A DNA stretch of 64,000 bases from Bacteroidaceae bacterium (GTDB taxonomy: Bacteria; Bacteroidota; Bacteroidia; Bacteroidales; Bacteroidaceae): contig JAGCDQ010000071.1 of assembly GCA_017651245.1 (NCBI GenBank), positions 1 to 64,000 on the forward strand, read 5' to 3'. The notes under the pieces are model-generated. The model was not told the DNA's origin, made no database searches, and was given only the letters and a program-made list of their open reading frames with translations. A program made the position numbers and the translations under genes. This document shows positions 42,972-52,301 of this stretch, piece after piece. How positions within the stretch are numbered: position 1 is the stretch's first letter; each line of letters opens with the position of its first letter.

Positions 42972-43850
42972 ATGAAAAATCTGACAAATGTAGCCCTCAT
43001 CGCAGACAGCGGCTCTACCAAAACTGCATGGTGCCTCACCAACAATCCCCAAAACGTCATCTACACACAAGGCATCAATCCGTTCCAACAGAACGAGGAA
43101 GATATTTGTGCCATCCTCCAACATGAACTAATGCCTAAACTCTCGACAGTCAATTGTCATTATTTGTCCGTCTATTTCTATGGAGCTGGATGCACTCCTG
43201 AGAAATCACCAATAGTTGCCAGCACTTTGCGACAGGTGATTGGAACGTCGGGCATCATCCGAGTGGAGAGTGACATGCTGGGGGCAGCACGAGGACTTTG
43301 TGGACGTCAGCCAGGCATCGTCGCCATTCTCGGCACAGGAAGCAACTCCTGCTACTACGATGGACGTGACCTGTACCCAGGCATCCCTGCCCTCGGCTAC
43401 ATTCTTGGTGATGAAGGTAGTGGTGCGTACATTGGCAAACGGCTCGTGGGTGACATCTTCAAGAAGCAACTGCCTGACGACATCGCCCAGTTATTTTTCG
43501 AGGAAACCCATGAGACGCAGGCAAACATCATCCAGCGTGTCTATCGTACTTCCCTCCCCAACCGCTATCTAGCCTCATTCAGTCCCTTCTGTTCGAGACA
43601 CAGGGAACATCCTGCCATTCACGCTTTCTTGCTCGACTGTTTCGATCAGTTCTTCCAGCGCAACATCCTCCCATTGAATGCTAAACTCTCAACGCTCAAT
43701 CCAAAACCAACCACCATCCACTTCGTTGGCAGCATTGCTCTCTACTACCAGCAAGAACTTTCCGAAGCAGCTGCCCGTTATGGTTTCAAGGTCGGCACGA
43801 TTTTGCAATCTCCCCTCGAAGGTATGGTGGCATATCATCAGAACGCATAA
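42972..43850 (+). CDS. BadF/BcrA-type ATPase, N-acetylglucosamine-kinase-like
   Basis: The 292-residue protein has the ASKHA-fold phosphate loop ADSGSTKTAWC (11-21), a second phosphate loop LGTGSNSCYY, and GDEGSGAYIGK. These resemble eukaryotic-type N-acetylglucosamine kinase and the BadF ATPase family. It probably phosphorylates an amino sugar, but the substrate is not certain. At about residues 235-248 a repeat-like stretch (LNAKLSTLNPKP) is read in frame. A bidirectional terminator separates it from the glycogen operon. Confidence 0.8.
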   Translation: MKNLTNVALIADSGSTKTAWCLTNNPQNVIYTQGINPFQQNEEDICAILQHELMPKLSTVNCHYLSVYFYGAGCTPEKSPIVASTLRQVIGTSGIIRVESDMLGAARGLCGRQPGIVAILGTGSNSCYYDGRDLYPGIPALGYILGDEGSGAYIGKRLVGDIFKKQLPDDIAQLFFEETHETQANIIQRVYRTSLPNRYLASFSPFCSRHREHPAIHAFLLDCFDQFFQRNILPLNAKLSTLNPKPTTIHFVGSIALYYQQELSEAAARYGFKVGTILQSPLEGMVAYHQNA

Positions 43851-43891
43851 ATCGGCAGAAACGCTTCTATCGTTTTGAATCCATAAAAAAC

Positions 43892-43931
43892 AAGCGTCCA
43901 AGAGAAACTTGATGTTCCATCTTGGACGCTT
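43892..43931. terminator. Bidirectional terminator between convergent genes
   Basis: Perfect 12-bp stem AAGCGTCCAAGA with TCTTGGACGCTT and a 16-base loop. T-rich tails lie on both sides: TTGCTTTT on plus, GTTTTTT on minus. Confidence 0.9.
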
Positions 43932-43949
43932 TGCTTTTAGTGCCTGAAG

Positions 43950-45419
43950 CTACTTCTTCTTAGGTGTAGCCTTCTTGGCCGGAGCCTTTTCAGCAGGAGC
44001 TTTCTTAGCGGGTTCCTTCTTCACTTCAGCAGCCTTGGGTGCTGATGCCGTCTTTGCAGCAGGAGCAGCCTTCTTGGCTGGGGCTTTCTTGGCCGGAGCT
44101 TTCTTAGCTGGCGCCTTAGGAGCAGGAGCCTGCTTCTCTGCTGCGGCTGGTGCTTCGTACTTCTCCAGCTTCTTGCGCAGACGCTCAATCTCCTTATCCT
44201 TGTTTGCCAATTCGTCACCCTGATTCTTGATCATCGTGATGAGTCCGTCAATTTCCTCGTTGTCGGCACCACCATAGAGGTTGTTGACACGAGAGATGAA
44301 GTCGCCCAGGATGTTCATGTAGTTGGTGAACGCATCGTAAGGACTGTCGTATATGCCACGATACTGATAACCAGGCTTAGTAGTCATGAAGCGGAAATTG
44401 TTGGAAGCTTGCAAGCAGTCCCAATCCATCTGAATGCGGCGGTCACCACACACACGCACACGATCTGCCACGCTATAAAGCTTGTTGAATGCCTCACGCT
44501 GCATCACGTTACCCAGCCAGCAAGAGGTGTCGCGTTCTTCATCTACCCATGAGATGTTGTAAGGCACCTCAATGGCGCCCACGCTCTTCTCAGAACAAAG
44601 TTCGGATGGAAGCGCAAAGCCTATGCCGCGTTCCTTTGCCAAGACAGGAATTGCCTTAAGGAACTCGAGGATGCCACTCTGGAGAGGATGGAAAATACCG
44701 AAGGTGACGAGTTCGCCAAAAATGTTGATGATGTCTTCGCCCTCTGGGGTGGAAGCAATCCAGTCGAGCCACTGGTCAGCCATGATGGGATGAGAAGTGA
44801 AGCGTTCTGTGATGTCCTCAGAGAGATTGATGTCGCGAAGCAACAGCTTGAGACGTGGGTCGGAAGCACAATGATAGAGGTAATGAGGCGATTTCCAACC
44901 CAACACCTGCTTGGCACCTTCTGTAAGAATGCCCTTGAAGCCCATCGCTGCCACTTGTGCACCAATTTCGTCATTGTAGATGAGAGATGAGTTGCGGAAC
45001 ACCTTTGGACGCTTGCCAAAGAGTTCCTTGATACGATCACTCATACGTTTCACCTCTGCTGCAAAACTCTCTTCGTTAGCCAGCGATGCAAGTCCATGGC
45101 TATAGGGTTCACAAAGGAACTCCACCTGACCGGTTGAATTGATTTCCTGCAAAAGGTCAACTACTTGAGGTGCATGGAACTCGAGCTGTTCCAATCCACA
45201 TCCTGAAAGCGAAAAAGCAACCTTGAATTCAGGATGATCCTTGCACATTTGAATAAGTGTCTGCAATGCTGGCACATAGCTACGTTCTGCTATATAGTTG
45301 ATGGAACGTTCATTCTCGTAGTCATCATAATAATAATGGTCGCGACCGATGTCGAAGAAACGGTAACGCTTGAGATGGATTATCTGATGAATCTCAAAAT
45401 AAAGACAAATCTTTTTCAT
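43950..45419 (-). CDS. GH57 family alpha-amylase-like enzyme with histone-H1-like tail
   Basis: The 489-residue cytoplasmic protein starts with the GH57 motif FEIHQ and has FSLSGCGLEQ (69-78). E167 in ILTEGAKQVL is the likely nucleophile and D215 in SHPIMADQW the likely acid. It is the third gene of a glycogen operon, so it probably acts on alpha-glucans inside the cell. After a short coiled coil (about 390-418), the last 67 residues repeat KAPAKKAPAKKA-like units and end KKATPKKK. Such a strongly basic tail resembles histone H1-like bacterial tails and is unexpected on an amylase. Confidence 0.88.
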   Translation of the reverse strand: MKKICLYFEIHQIIHLKRYRFFDIGRDHYYYDDYENERSINYIAERSYVPALQTLIQMCKDHPEFKVAFSLSGCGLEQLEFHAPQVVDLLQEINSTGQVEFLCEPYSHGLASLANEESFAAEVKRMSDRIKELFGKRPKVFRNSSLIYNDEIGAQVAAMGFKGILTEGAKQVLGWKSPHYLYHCASDPRLKLLLRDINLSEDITERFTSHPIMADQWLDWIASTPEGEDIINIFGELVTFGIFHPLQSGILEFLKAIPVLAKERGIGFALPSELCSEKSVGAIEVPYNISWVDEERDTSCWLGNVMQREAFNKLYSVADRVRVCGDRRIQMDWDCLQASNNFRFMTTKPGYQYRGIYDSPYDAFTNYMNILGDFISRVNNLYGGADNEEIDGLITMIKNQGDELANKDKEIERLRKKLEKYEAPAAAEKQAPAPKAPAKKAPAKKAPAKKAAPAAKTASAPKAAEVKKEPAKKAPAEKAPAKKATPKKK

Positions 45420-45447
45420 ATTCTATTAATTCGTTTAGTTCGTTGTT

Positions 45448-46725
45448 TTAATGAATAAATCCTCCGTTGTAGATGCACTCGTCGTAGAGCTTGCGGATAC
45501 GATGCCCTACTTTCACCCAAGTGATCTCTGCCACCTCCTTCAGACCTTCGTCACGCAGATAGGTGTGTAAACCTTCGTTGGTGCAGAGGGAATAAATGGC
45601 ATCTGCCATCGCATTGATGTCCCAATAGTCCACCTTGATGACTTTGTCGAGAATCTCGCCACACCCCGATTGCTTAGAGATGATGGACGGAGTGCCACAC
45701 TGCATCGCTTCAAGAGGTGCAATGCCGAATGGTTCTGAAACAGATGGCATCACAAACACATCGCTGGCCTTGTAGCACTCATACACCTGTTTACCCCGTT
45801 GGAAGCCAGGGAAGTGAACACGGTCGGCAATGCCCTTGGCTGCTGCGAGGTCAACCATCTCCCAATACTTGTCGCCTGAGCCTGCAAAGCAGAAGCGGAT
45901 GTTCTTGGAACGCTTGCACACGAGGTCGGCTGCCTCCATGAAGTATTCAGGACCTTTCTGCATGGTGATGCGTCCGAGGAAGGTGACCACCTTTTCCTTG
46001 CCGTTATCGACACGAGGAATGTCCAGATATTCCTGTGGCAATGGATAGACGGCATTGTGCATTGCAAAGCACTTGCGTGGGTCTTGATGGTATTCACGAA
46101 TGACGGTTTGACGGGTCAACTCCGACACACACATGATGCAGTCGGCATGATCCATTCCGTTCTTCTCAATCGAATACACAGTGGGATTCACCTTACCACG
46201 AGAACGGTCGAAATCGGTGGCATGCACATGGATACATAACGGCTTACCACTCACCATCTTAGCATGAACGCCTGCTGGGTAAGTGAGCCAGTCGTGAGCG
46301 TGGATGATATCGAACTGTTCAGAACGTGCAACAACTCCTGCAATAATGGAGAAATTATTGATTTCGTCGTGCAAATTACCTGGATAACCTCCAGCAAATT
46401 CCATGCAACCCATATCGTTGACGTTCATATAGGAGAAGTCAGCATAGATATGGTCGCGGAAGTTGTAGTACTGCTCTGGCGTCATATAATCGGGGATGCG
46501 ACTCTTCACATAGTTGTAGTCGTGTCCACGATAGACGATTGGCACCTGATTCATGCCAATGATACGAAGGAACTTTTCTTCTTCGCCACAAGGCTTGGGA
46601 AGACAGAAGGTGATTTCCGCATCGGGCTGACCTTCAACCATTCCTTTGGTGATACCATAGGAAGCGACTGCCAATCCACCATAAATCTTTGGAGGGAATT
46701 CCCATCCGAACATTAAAACTTTCAT
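45448..46725 (-). CDS. GT4 family glycosyltransferase (glycogen synthase-like)
   Basis: The 425-residue protein begins KVLMFGWEFPPKIYGGLAVAS, the donor and acceptor loop typical of GT4/GT5 glycogen synthases. It ends with SEPFGIAPLEAMQCGTPSI, the nucleotide-sugar binding E-x7-E motif. It lies between the debranching enzyme and the GH57 amylase, so it most likely extends glycogen from a nucleotide-glucose donor. A glycan transferase of another pathway is less likely given context. Confidence 0.9.
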   Translation of the reverse strand: MKVLMFGWEFPPKIYGGLAVASYGITKGMVEGQPDAEITFCLPKPCGEEEKFLRIIGMNQVPIVYRGHDYNYVKSRIPDYMTPEQYYNFRDHIYADFSYMNVNDMGCMEFAGGYPGNLHDEINNFSIIAGVVARSEQFDIIHAHDWLTYPAGVHAKMVSGKPLCIHVHATDFDRSRGKVNPTVYSIEKNGMDHADCIMCVSELTRQTVIREYHQDPRKCFAMHNAVYPLPQEYLDIPRVDNGKEKVVTFLGRITMQKGPEYFMEAADLVCKRSKNIRFCFAGSGDKYWEMVDLAAAKGIADRVHFPGFQRGKQVYECYKASDVFVMPSVSEPFGIAPLEAMQCGTPSIISKQSGCGEILDKVIKVDYWDINAMADAIYSLCTNEGLHTYLRDEGLKEVAEITWVKVGHRIRKLYDECIYNGGFIH

Positions 46726-46740
46726 ACCTCTGTCCTCCTT

Positions 46741-48684
46741 TTAATAATTATAAAATTTAGAAAGAACCTTGTTCACACGCAACACTGCCGCAACATTCAT
46801 GGCAAAGGAAAGTGCACCACGTCCGCTAAATGGCGGATTGCCATCAAAGAGTTCTGGTAAGGTGCCGATGCAGTGGTAGTTCATCTCCTCCTCGAAGCCC
46901 AAGAAGCAACGATCCACCCAAGAGAGTCCGCTTCGCTTGTATATCTTCAGGCATGTCTCAAGATAGAAACCAGATAGCCAAGGCCATACGGTACCTTGAT
47001 GATAGGCGGCATCACGCTGCGCCTGACCACCTGCATAGATGGGGTTGTAAGCTCCCGATTTCGGTGAGAGGGAACGCATACCCTTAGGAGTGAGTAACTC
47101 CTTGGTGCAAATATCAAATATCTTCTTACGTTCAGGCGTGGTAAGTGGACTATGCTCCAACGAGGAAGCAATCAGCATATTCGGACGAACTTCCCAAGAG
47201 ATATATCCATCATCCACGTAATCAAGCAGATAACCATGTTCATTCAGGAACACTTCCTTGAAGGACTTGCCTGTGATTTCTGCTTGCTGAGTATATACTC
47301 CAGCCTCAGCATGACGGCCTTTCGTCATCAGCATCTCGGCATTGAACAGCAAGGCATTGTACCAAAGTGCGTTGATTTCCACCACATAGCCAGAACGAGG
47401 AACAACAGGCGTGCCGTGCAGTTCGGAATTCATCCAAGTGACTGCATGCTCACGTCCATTGGTGTAGAGCAACCCATTGTCATGCAAAAGAAGATTGGGG
47501 TGCTTGCTCTGACGAATGAAGTCCACGATCTTGTTGACTAGCTTTCCATACTTCTCAATCGTTGCCTCAGAACTGACCAGTCGGGCATATTGCTGAATGC
47601 ACCAAACTGCCCACAGAAGCACGTCGGGTTTATCCATCTCAGCCATCATGACATCGGATTCCGTTCCATCCATAAAAGCATTCAATGCCTTGATGGCAGT
47701 CTTCATGGCCTTCTCATAATATTCCACTTCATCGATGGCCAACGTAAGACCTGGCAAGGAAACGAACATGTCACGAGCACGACACTTAAACCAAGGGTAG
47801 CCTGCTATGATGTAGGTTTCACCACCTCGTTCGTAATGGAACTGATGGGCAGCATTGATCAAACAGGACTGGAAGTTTGTACGTGGTACATGCACATCGT
47901 ATTCATGGTCGAAGATTTTCTTCATCTGATTGGTCTTCAACTCACTCAATCCTGCAGCGAACACTACGCTCTCCCCTTTCTTGATGTCGAACTCGAAGTA
48001 GCCAGGCACATACAGGTCTTCCCGATATTCATAACCCAACTCCTGTTCCTTCGGATACTCTATGCCACGATACCAGTTGGGGTCGTACACAAACTCATTC
48101 TTCTTGTTGAGCTGCATCATCAACTCTGGATAGCCGGGATACATACGGGTTTTGATTCCGTTGTCGATCACATCGTACTTTCTGTTGGCACCGCCATTCT
48201 CATGCGTGCAATCCTCCACGCTGCGGAAAGCGAGGAAAGGACGCAAACGAAGCGTGGTGGCAGAATGGGCATCGAGCAGCGTGTAACGAATCAGGATACG
48301 GTTTTCAAAATGCTGAAAGACCTTCTCCTTCTTCAGGATTACACCACCTACACGATAAATGGTTGTCGGAAGTTTCTCCCATTCGCACGAACGGATGTAT
48401 TTATGTCCGTTGGGACTGAACACATTGCCCGAATACTTGTGAAGTCCAAGATTGAATTGTGCGCCATGCTGAATGACTGTCTCATCGAGCGACGAAAGAA
48501 GCACGTGATTCTCGCCATCCAGCTCTTTAACAGGAACGACCAACAAACCATGGTACTTACGCGTATTGCAGTCCACAATGGTGGAGCAGGAATACGCACC
48601 TGACCTATTCGTCCGCAATATCTCTTTCGGTAGAGACTCTTGCAGATTGGTCATTTGAGCTTTATCAAAATGCAAATAACTCAT
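46741..48684 (-). CDS. Glycogen debranching enzyme (amylo-alpha-1,6-glucosidase, GDE_N/GDE_C)
   Basis: The 647-residue protein has an N-terminal glucanotransferase-like sandwich domain (LRTNRSGAYSCSTIVDCNTRKYHGLLV). Its C-terminal (alpha/alpha)6 domain has AGYPWFKCRARDMFVSLPGL and AYHQGTVWPWLSGFYLE. It hydrolyses alpha-1,6 branch points left after phosphorolysis. First gene of the operon with the GT4 and GH57 genes, the usual Bacteroidales order. Confidence 0.94.
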   Translation of the reverse strand: MSYLHFDKAQMTNLQESLPKEILRTNRSGAYSCSTIVDCNTRKYHGLLVVPVKELDGENHVLLSSLDETVIQHGAQFNLGLHKYSGNVFSPNGHKYIRSCEWEKLPTTIYRVGGVILKKEKVFQHFENRILIRYTLLDAHSATTLRLRPFLAFRSVEDCTHENGGANRKYDVIDNGIKTRMYPGYPELMMQLNKKNEFVYDPNWYRGIEYPKEQELGYEYREDLYVPGYFEFDIKKGESVVFAAGLSELKTNQMKKIFDHEYDVHVPRTNFQSCLINAAHQFHYERGGETYIIAGYPWFKCRARDMFVSLPGLTLAIDEVEYYEKAMKTAIKALNAFMDGTESDVMMAEMDKPDVLLWAVWCIQQYARLVSSEATIEKYGKLVNKIVDFIRQSKHPNLLLHDNGLLYTNGREHAVTWMNSELHGTPVVPRSGYVVEINALWYNALLFNAEMLMTKGRHAEAGVYTQQAEITGKSFKEVFLNEHGYLLDYVDDGYISWEVRPNMLIASSLEHSPLTTPERKKIFDICTKELLTPKGMRSLSPKSGAYNPIYAGGQAQRDAAYHQGTVWPWLSGFYLETCLKIYKRSGLSWVDRCFLGFEEEMNYHCIGTLPELFDGNPPFSGRGALSFAMNVAAVLRVNKVLSKFYNY

Positions 48685-48712
48685 AGCGGTATTTTAAGGT
48701 ATTGTTGTTTGA

Positions 48713-48743
48713 CAAATCTGAGTGTTAGGTTTTGAATTTCAAA
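48713..48743 (-). promoter_or_regulatory. Promoter of the glycogen operon
   Basis: On the minus strand TTTG (48740-48743), 19 bases, CAGATTTG (48713-48720), one mismatch from consensus. Confidence 0.6.
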
Positions 48744-48858
48744 TTTAGGGACTTTTTTTGGTGTACACAACCTTTCTTCCTTTTTTTTCAAAAAAAATTC
48801 ACACAAAAATGGAAAAAAAGTCAAAAATATGCTAAAAAGCAGAAAAATCAAGAAAAGG

Positions 48859-48890
48859 TTTGTATAATTTGCAACTTGTGTGTAACTTTG
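48859..48890 (+). promoter_or_regulatory. Promoter of the Crp-family regulator
   Basis: TTTG (48859-48862), 20 bases, TAACTTTG (48883-48890). The start codon is 22 bases downstream. Confidence 0.85.
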
Positions 48891-48912
48891 CATTGCAAAT
48901 GTTTTTAAGGTA

Positions 48913-49617
48913 ATGAAGAAGAAAGATTCGGCTGTGATGGTTGACGCGATCAATAGCCTTCAGGATATCATGCAGATGCTTTCGCCCAAAGAACAAGAGG
49001 AGCTGAAAGAAAACATGACCATTCAATATTTCAAGAAAAATGAGACACTCTACCAAGAGGGGGAGGTGCCTCAGATGTTTCATTGCCTTATTAGCGGTAA
49101 AGTGAAAATCTACAAGGATGGCATCGGAGGCAGAACACAGATTGTTCGTGTCATCAAACCTGTTGAATATTTTGGCTACCGTGCCTATTTTGCCAATCAG
49201 AATTACGTCACCTCTGCTGCCGCTTTCGAAGCTAGCACCGTCTGCCTCATTCCCATCGAGATGATGGAACGCTGGATGATGGAAAACAACCTACTCGCTC
49301 TCTATTTCATTCGACAACTGGCGGTGGAAGTGGGTAATTCCGATCAACGCACCGTCAACCTCACACAGAAACACATTCGTGGACGTTTGGCTGAATCACT
49401 CATTTTCCTTCGCGACAATTATGGATTGGAAGAGGATGGAGCCACTCTATCCATTTATCTCTCACGCGAAGACCTCGCCAACATGTCAAACATGACCACC
49501 TCAAATGCCATCCGTACTCTCTCGGCATTTGCACAAGAAAAGATTATCGCCATCGATGGCAAGAAAATCAAAATCATCGATGGAGAGAGTTTGGAAAGAA
49601 TCAACAAGATTGGATAA
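48913..49617 (+). CDS. Crp/Fnr-family transcription regulator
   Basis: The 234-residue protein has a cNMP-binding-like domain (ETLYQEGEVPQMFHCLISGKVKIY, 44-67) and a C-terminal winged helix with LSREDLANMSNMTTSNAIRTLSAF. It is divergent from the glycogen operon, which makes that operon a possible target. It differs from the Crp protein at 30005-30619. Effector unknown. The stop is 14 bases from the stop of the convergent kinase gene. Confidence 0.9.
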   Translation: MKKKDSAVMVDAINSLQDIMQMLSPKEQEELKENMTIQYFKKNETLYQEGEVPQMFHCLISGKVKIYKDGIGGRTQIVRVIKPVEYFGYRAYFANQNYVTSAAAFEASTVCLIPIEMMERWMMENNLLALYFIRQLAVEVGNSDQRTVNLTQKHIRGRLAESLIFLRDNYGLEEDGATLSIYLSREDLANMSNMTTSNAIRTLSAFAQEKIIAIDGKKIKIIDGESLERINKIG

Positions 49618-49631
49618 GGTTCCCCTCCACT

Positions 49632-50576
49632 TCACTCTTCGGGAGCCATCGGAACAATAAAGTTCAGCGCCTCTTTTTCTATTCCAATTCGCAGAGGTGC
49701 TGGGTGCTTCGATTGCAACACGACACCATCGAGAGACACCAATGCTTTATCTATACCTTTGACGGTTAGTTGGCGGGCACGATATGGGTGAACATTCTTA
49801 TAGTTCAAGAAGCGTCCTTTCCCCAACAACCAAAAGCCCTCGAAAAGCTGCCACCATTTAGGACGAGTGATCAGCGAAATATCCAACAATCCATTATAGG
49901 GAACAGAATTGGGAGTCTGTCCATATCCATGACAATTTCCGATACACACAGACATATATTTATCCTCTATTTCCTCTGTCTCTATCTTGAAAGAAAAACT
50001 ATATTGCTTCCGTTCAAATATACGACTGATCAAGGCTGGAATCACAGATAGTTTCCGTGAACCAATGATATGTGTAGCATCGTTCATGGTCTTGATCAAT
50101 CGTGCACCCAAACCGATGTTGATGCAGTTTAGGAAGTATCTTCGCTGGGGTATGCTATCATCCTGATATGTACAACAACCCACATCTATCTTTCTCACAT
50201 TATGGGCAATGATGCCGTCAATCGCCAATTTGTAGTCATCCACTGAAACGCCCCAAAAACGAGAAAAATCGTTAGCAATACCATTGGGGATGTTGGCAAG
50301 GGCGAAATCTTCAAGCAAAGACTCACGAAACTGCATGATGGCATTGACAGCACGATTGAGTGAACCGTCTCCCCCTACCACCACAATAGTCTTGTAGCCG
50401 TTCTCACACATCATTTTTGCCAAGCGCTCCACAGAGTCAGGAGTTTCGGATTGTAGAAAATCATACTGCACACACCTCTTCTCCATGTACTGCTTAATCA
50501 ACTCCCAACGTTTTCGCGACTTGTCAAAGCCTGAATGAGGATTGTAGATTACACCTATGCGATTTGTTTCTTCCAT
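49632..50576 (-). CDS. Diacylglycerol/lipid kinase family protein (YegS/BmrU-like)
   Basis: The 314-residue protein has the DAGK catalytic motifs NPHSG near residue 12, VVGGDGSLNRAV (67-78) and IPNGIANDFSRFWG (95-108). It phosphorylates a lipid diol such as diacylglycerol or a sphingoid base; Bacteroidales make sphingolipids, so either is possible. The start overlaps the end of miaA by 22 bases, suggesting coupled translation. Confidence 0.9.
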   Translation of the reverse strand: MEETNRIGVIYNPHSGFDKSRKRWELIKQYMEKRCVQYDFLQSETPDSVERLAKMMCENGYKTIVVVGGDGSLNRAVNAIMQFRESLLEDFALANIPNGIANDFSRFWGVSVDDYKLAIDGIIAHNVRKIDVGCCTYQDDSIPQRRYFLNCINIGLGARLIKTMNDATHIIGSRKLSVIPALISRIFERKQYSFSFKIETEEIEDKYMSVCIGNCHGYGQTPNSVPYNGLLDISLITRPKWWQLFEGFWLLGKGRFLNYKNVHPYRARQLTVKGIDKALVSLDGVVLQSKHPAPLRIGIEKEALNFIVPMAPEE

Positions 50577-51304
50577 AATTCTTTCACTTGTTCAATACGT
50601 TCATCCATCGACATTTCCACACTGAGCCAATGAATCTGGATGCCGCGCCGTTCCTCCATTCCACGAAACCACGTCATCTGGCGTTTGGCAAACTGATGGA
50701 TGGCAATCTCCAACAAAGACACCATCTCGTCGTATTTGAGTTCACCCAACAAATAAAGCGTGACATACTTATATTCCAGCCCATAACGAATCAGCCGTTC
50801 AGTGGACACTCCCCTGTCTATCAAGCCTTTCACCTCGTCAATCATACCTTCTTCCAGACGGGCACGGAGACGTTGGCTGATTTTCTCTCTTCGACGGTCT
50901 CTATCAATCTTGAGTCCAACTATCAACGAGTTGAAGGGTGGAAATTTCCTTCCATCAAACTCATAACCCTTAATTACACTTTCGATGTACATGCCCGTTC
51001 CACCACACAGAATCGGCGTTTTGCCTCTCTTCGTGATATTCTCGAAGGCATCCAGAAAGTCACGTTGCCACTCATATACGTTATATCTCGTACCCGCTTC
51101 AGCAATGTCTATCAGATGGTAAGGAATATCCTTGTCCTTCACATGGTAATCCGCTAAGTCCTTCCCTGTGCCGATATCCATACCACGATACACTTGACGG
51201 CTGTCTGCGCTGATGATTTCTCCCTCCAACTCATACGCCAACTGAGTGGCGAATGTCGTCTTGCCACAAGCAGTTGGTCCTAATATGGTCAGCAGGTTAT
51301 TCAA
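50555..51304 (-). CDS. miaA: tRNA dimethylallyltransferase MiaA (short form)
   Basis: MiaA adds dimethylallyl to A37 of tRNAs reading UNN codons. The protein has the P-loop GPTACGKT (9-16), SADSRQVYRGMDIGTGK and LCGGTGMYIES. It has only 249 residues against about 300 usual, lacking much of the inserted tRNA-contact domain. Bacteroidales often carry two MiaA proteins, and this could be the shorter one. It sits between pfkA and the lipid kinase. Confidence 0.88.
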   Translation of the reverse strand: MNNLLTILGPTACGKTTFATQLAYELEGEIISADSRQVYRGMDIGTGKDLADYHVKDKDIPYHLIDIAEAGTRYNVYEWQRDFLDAFENITKRGKTPILCGGTGMYIESVIKGYEFDGRKFPPFNSLIVGLKIDRDRRREKISQRLRARLEEGMIDEVKGLIDRGVSTERLIRYGLEYKYVTLYLLGELKYDEMVSLLEIAIHQFAKRQMTWFRGMEERRGIQIHWLSVEMSMDERIEQVKELWKKQIA

Positions 51305-51313
51305 AACAAAAAA

Positions 51314-52291
51314 TTATATCGAGAGTTCGTCCAACACTCTGATGAGTCCCTTGTTCAATCCCTTGTCCGAACGGATGGCATCGGAGAATGGTACGTACAC
51401 CACTTGGTCGTTACGGATGCCAATCATCACATTGCGCTGTCCATCGAGAATGGCATCTATCACACCTGCCCCCAATCGGCTGGCAAGGATACGGTCACGG
51501 GCTGAAGGAGAGCCGCCACGTTGCAAGTGTCCCAAGATGGACACACGCACATCATATTGTGGGTATTCCTTCTTAACACGGTCGGCATAGAACATGGCAC
51601 CACACTTCGGGCTTTCACTCACAATCACGATACTGGAGTTCTTGCTTTTACGAATACCTCGACCGATGAAATGCTCCAACTGGTCTGCATCCGTGCTGTC
51701 TTCAGGAATGATGGCAGCCTCTGCACCACTGGCAATGGCGCTATTTTGTGCCAAATAGCCTGCATCACGTCCCATCACCTCCACAAAGAAAATTCGCTCG
51801 TGCGAGTTAGCAGTGTCACGAATCTTGTCCACACATTCCACAATCGTGTTCAGCGTGGTGTCATATCCTATCGTTAAATCTGTACCATAGAGGTCATTGT
51901 CAATCGTACCAGGCAGACCGATACATGGCACATCGTATTCCTGGGCAAAGGTGCGTGCTCCCGTCAAGGATCCATTTCCACCTATCACCACCAGACAGTC
52001 AATCTCCTCTTTCTGCATTACCTCATAGGCCTTCTTCCTTCCTTCGGGAGTCATGAAAGCTTTGCTACGGGCACTCTTCAAGATAGTGCCACCACGGGCA
52101 ACAATGTTACTGACACTTTCGGTGGTGAATTCCTCCACCTCATCATTCATCAGTCCCTCATATCCACGATAAATTCCTTTCACACGGAAACCCTTGCAGA
52201 TAGCAGAACGTGTCACAGCACGAATGGCCGCATTCATGCCTGGAGAATCGCCCCCCGAAGTCAGTATACCTAGACAATGAATCTTTCCCAT
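51314..52291 (-). CDS. pfkA: ATP-dependent 6-phosphofructokinase
   Basis: Pfk phosphorylates fructose-6-phosphate in glycolysis. The 325-residue protein starts [20 protein letters not shown]; the longer reading to 52501 overlaps the upstream transporter gene in another frame, so ATG 52291 is used. Visible are [23 protein letters not shown] and [10 protein letters not shown] with catalytic Asp. The Gly before GSLTGA in GGNGS suggests the ATP-dependent class, as in PfkA. It begins ten bases after nhaD. Confidence 0.95.
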   Translation of the reverse strand: MGKIHCLGILTSGGDSPGMNAAIRAVTRSAICKGFRVKGIYRGYEGLMNDEVEEFTTESVSNIVARGGTILKSARSKAFMTPEGRKKAYEVMQKEEIDCLVVIGGNGSLTGARTFAQEYDVPCIGLPGTIDNDLYGTDLTIGYDTTLNTIVECVDKIRDTANSHERIFFVEVMGRDAGYLAQNSAIASGAEAAIIPEDSTDADQLEHFIGRGIRKSKNSSIVIVSESPKCGAMFYADRVKKEYPQYDVRVSILGHLQRGGSPSARDRILASRLGAGVIDAILDGQRNVMIGIRNDQVVYVPFSDAIRSDKGLNKGLIRVLDELSI

Positions 52292-52301
52292 ATATATTAT
52301 A

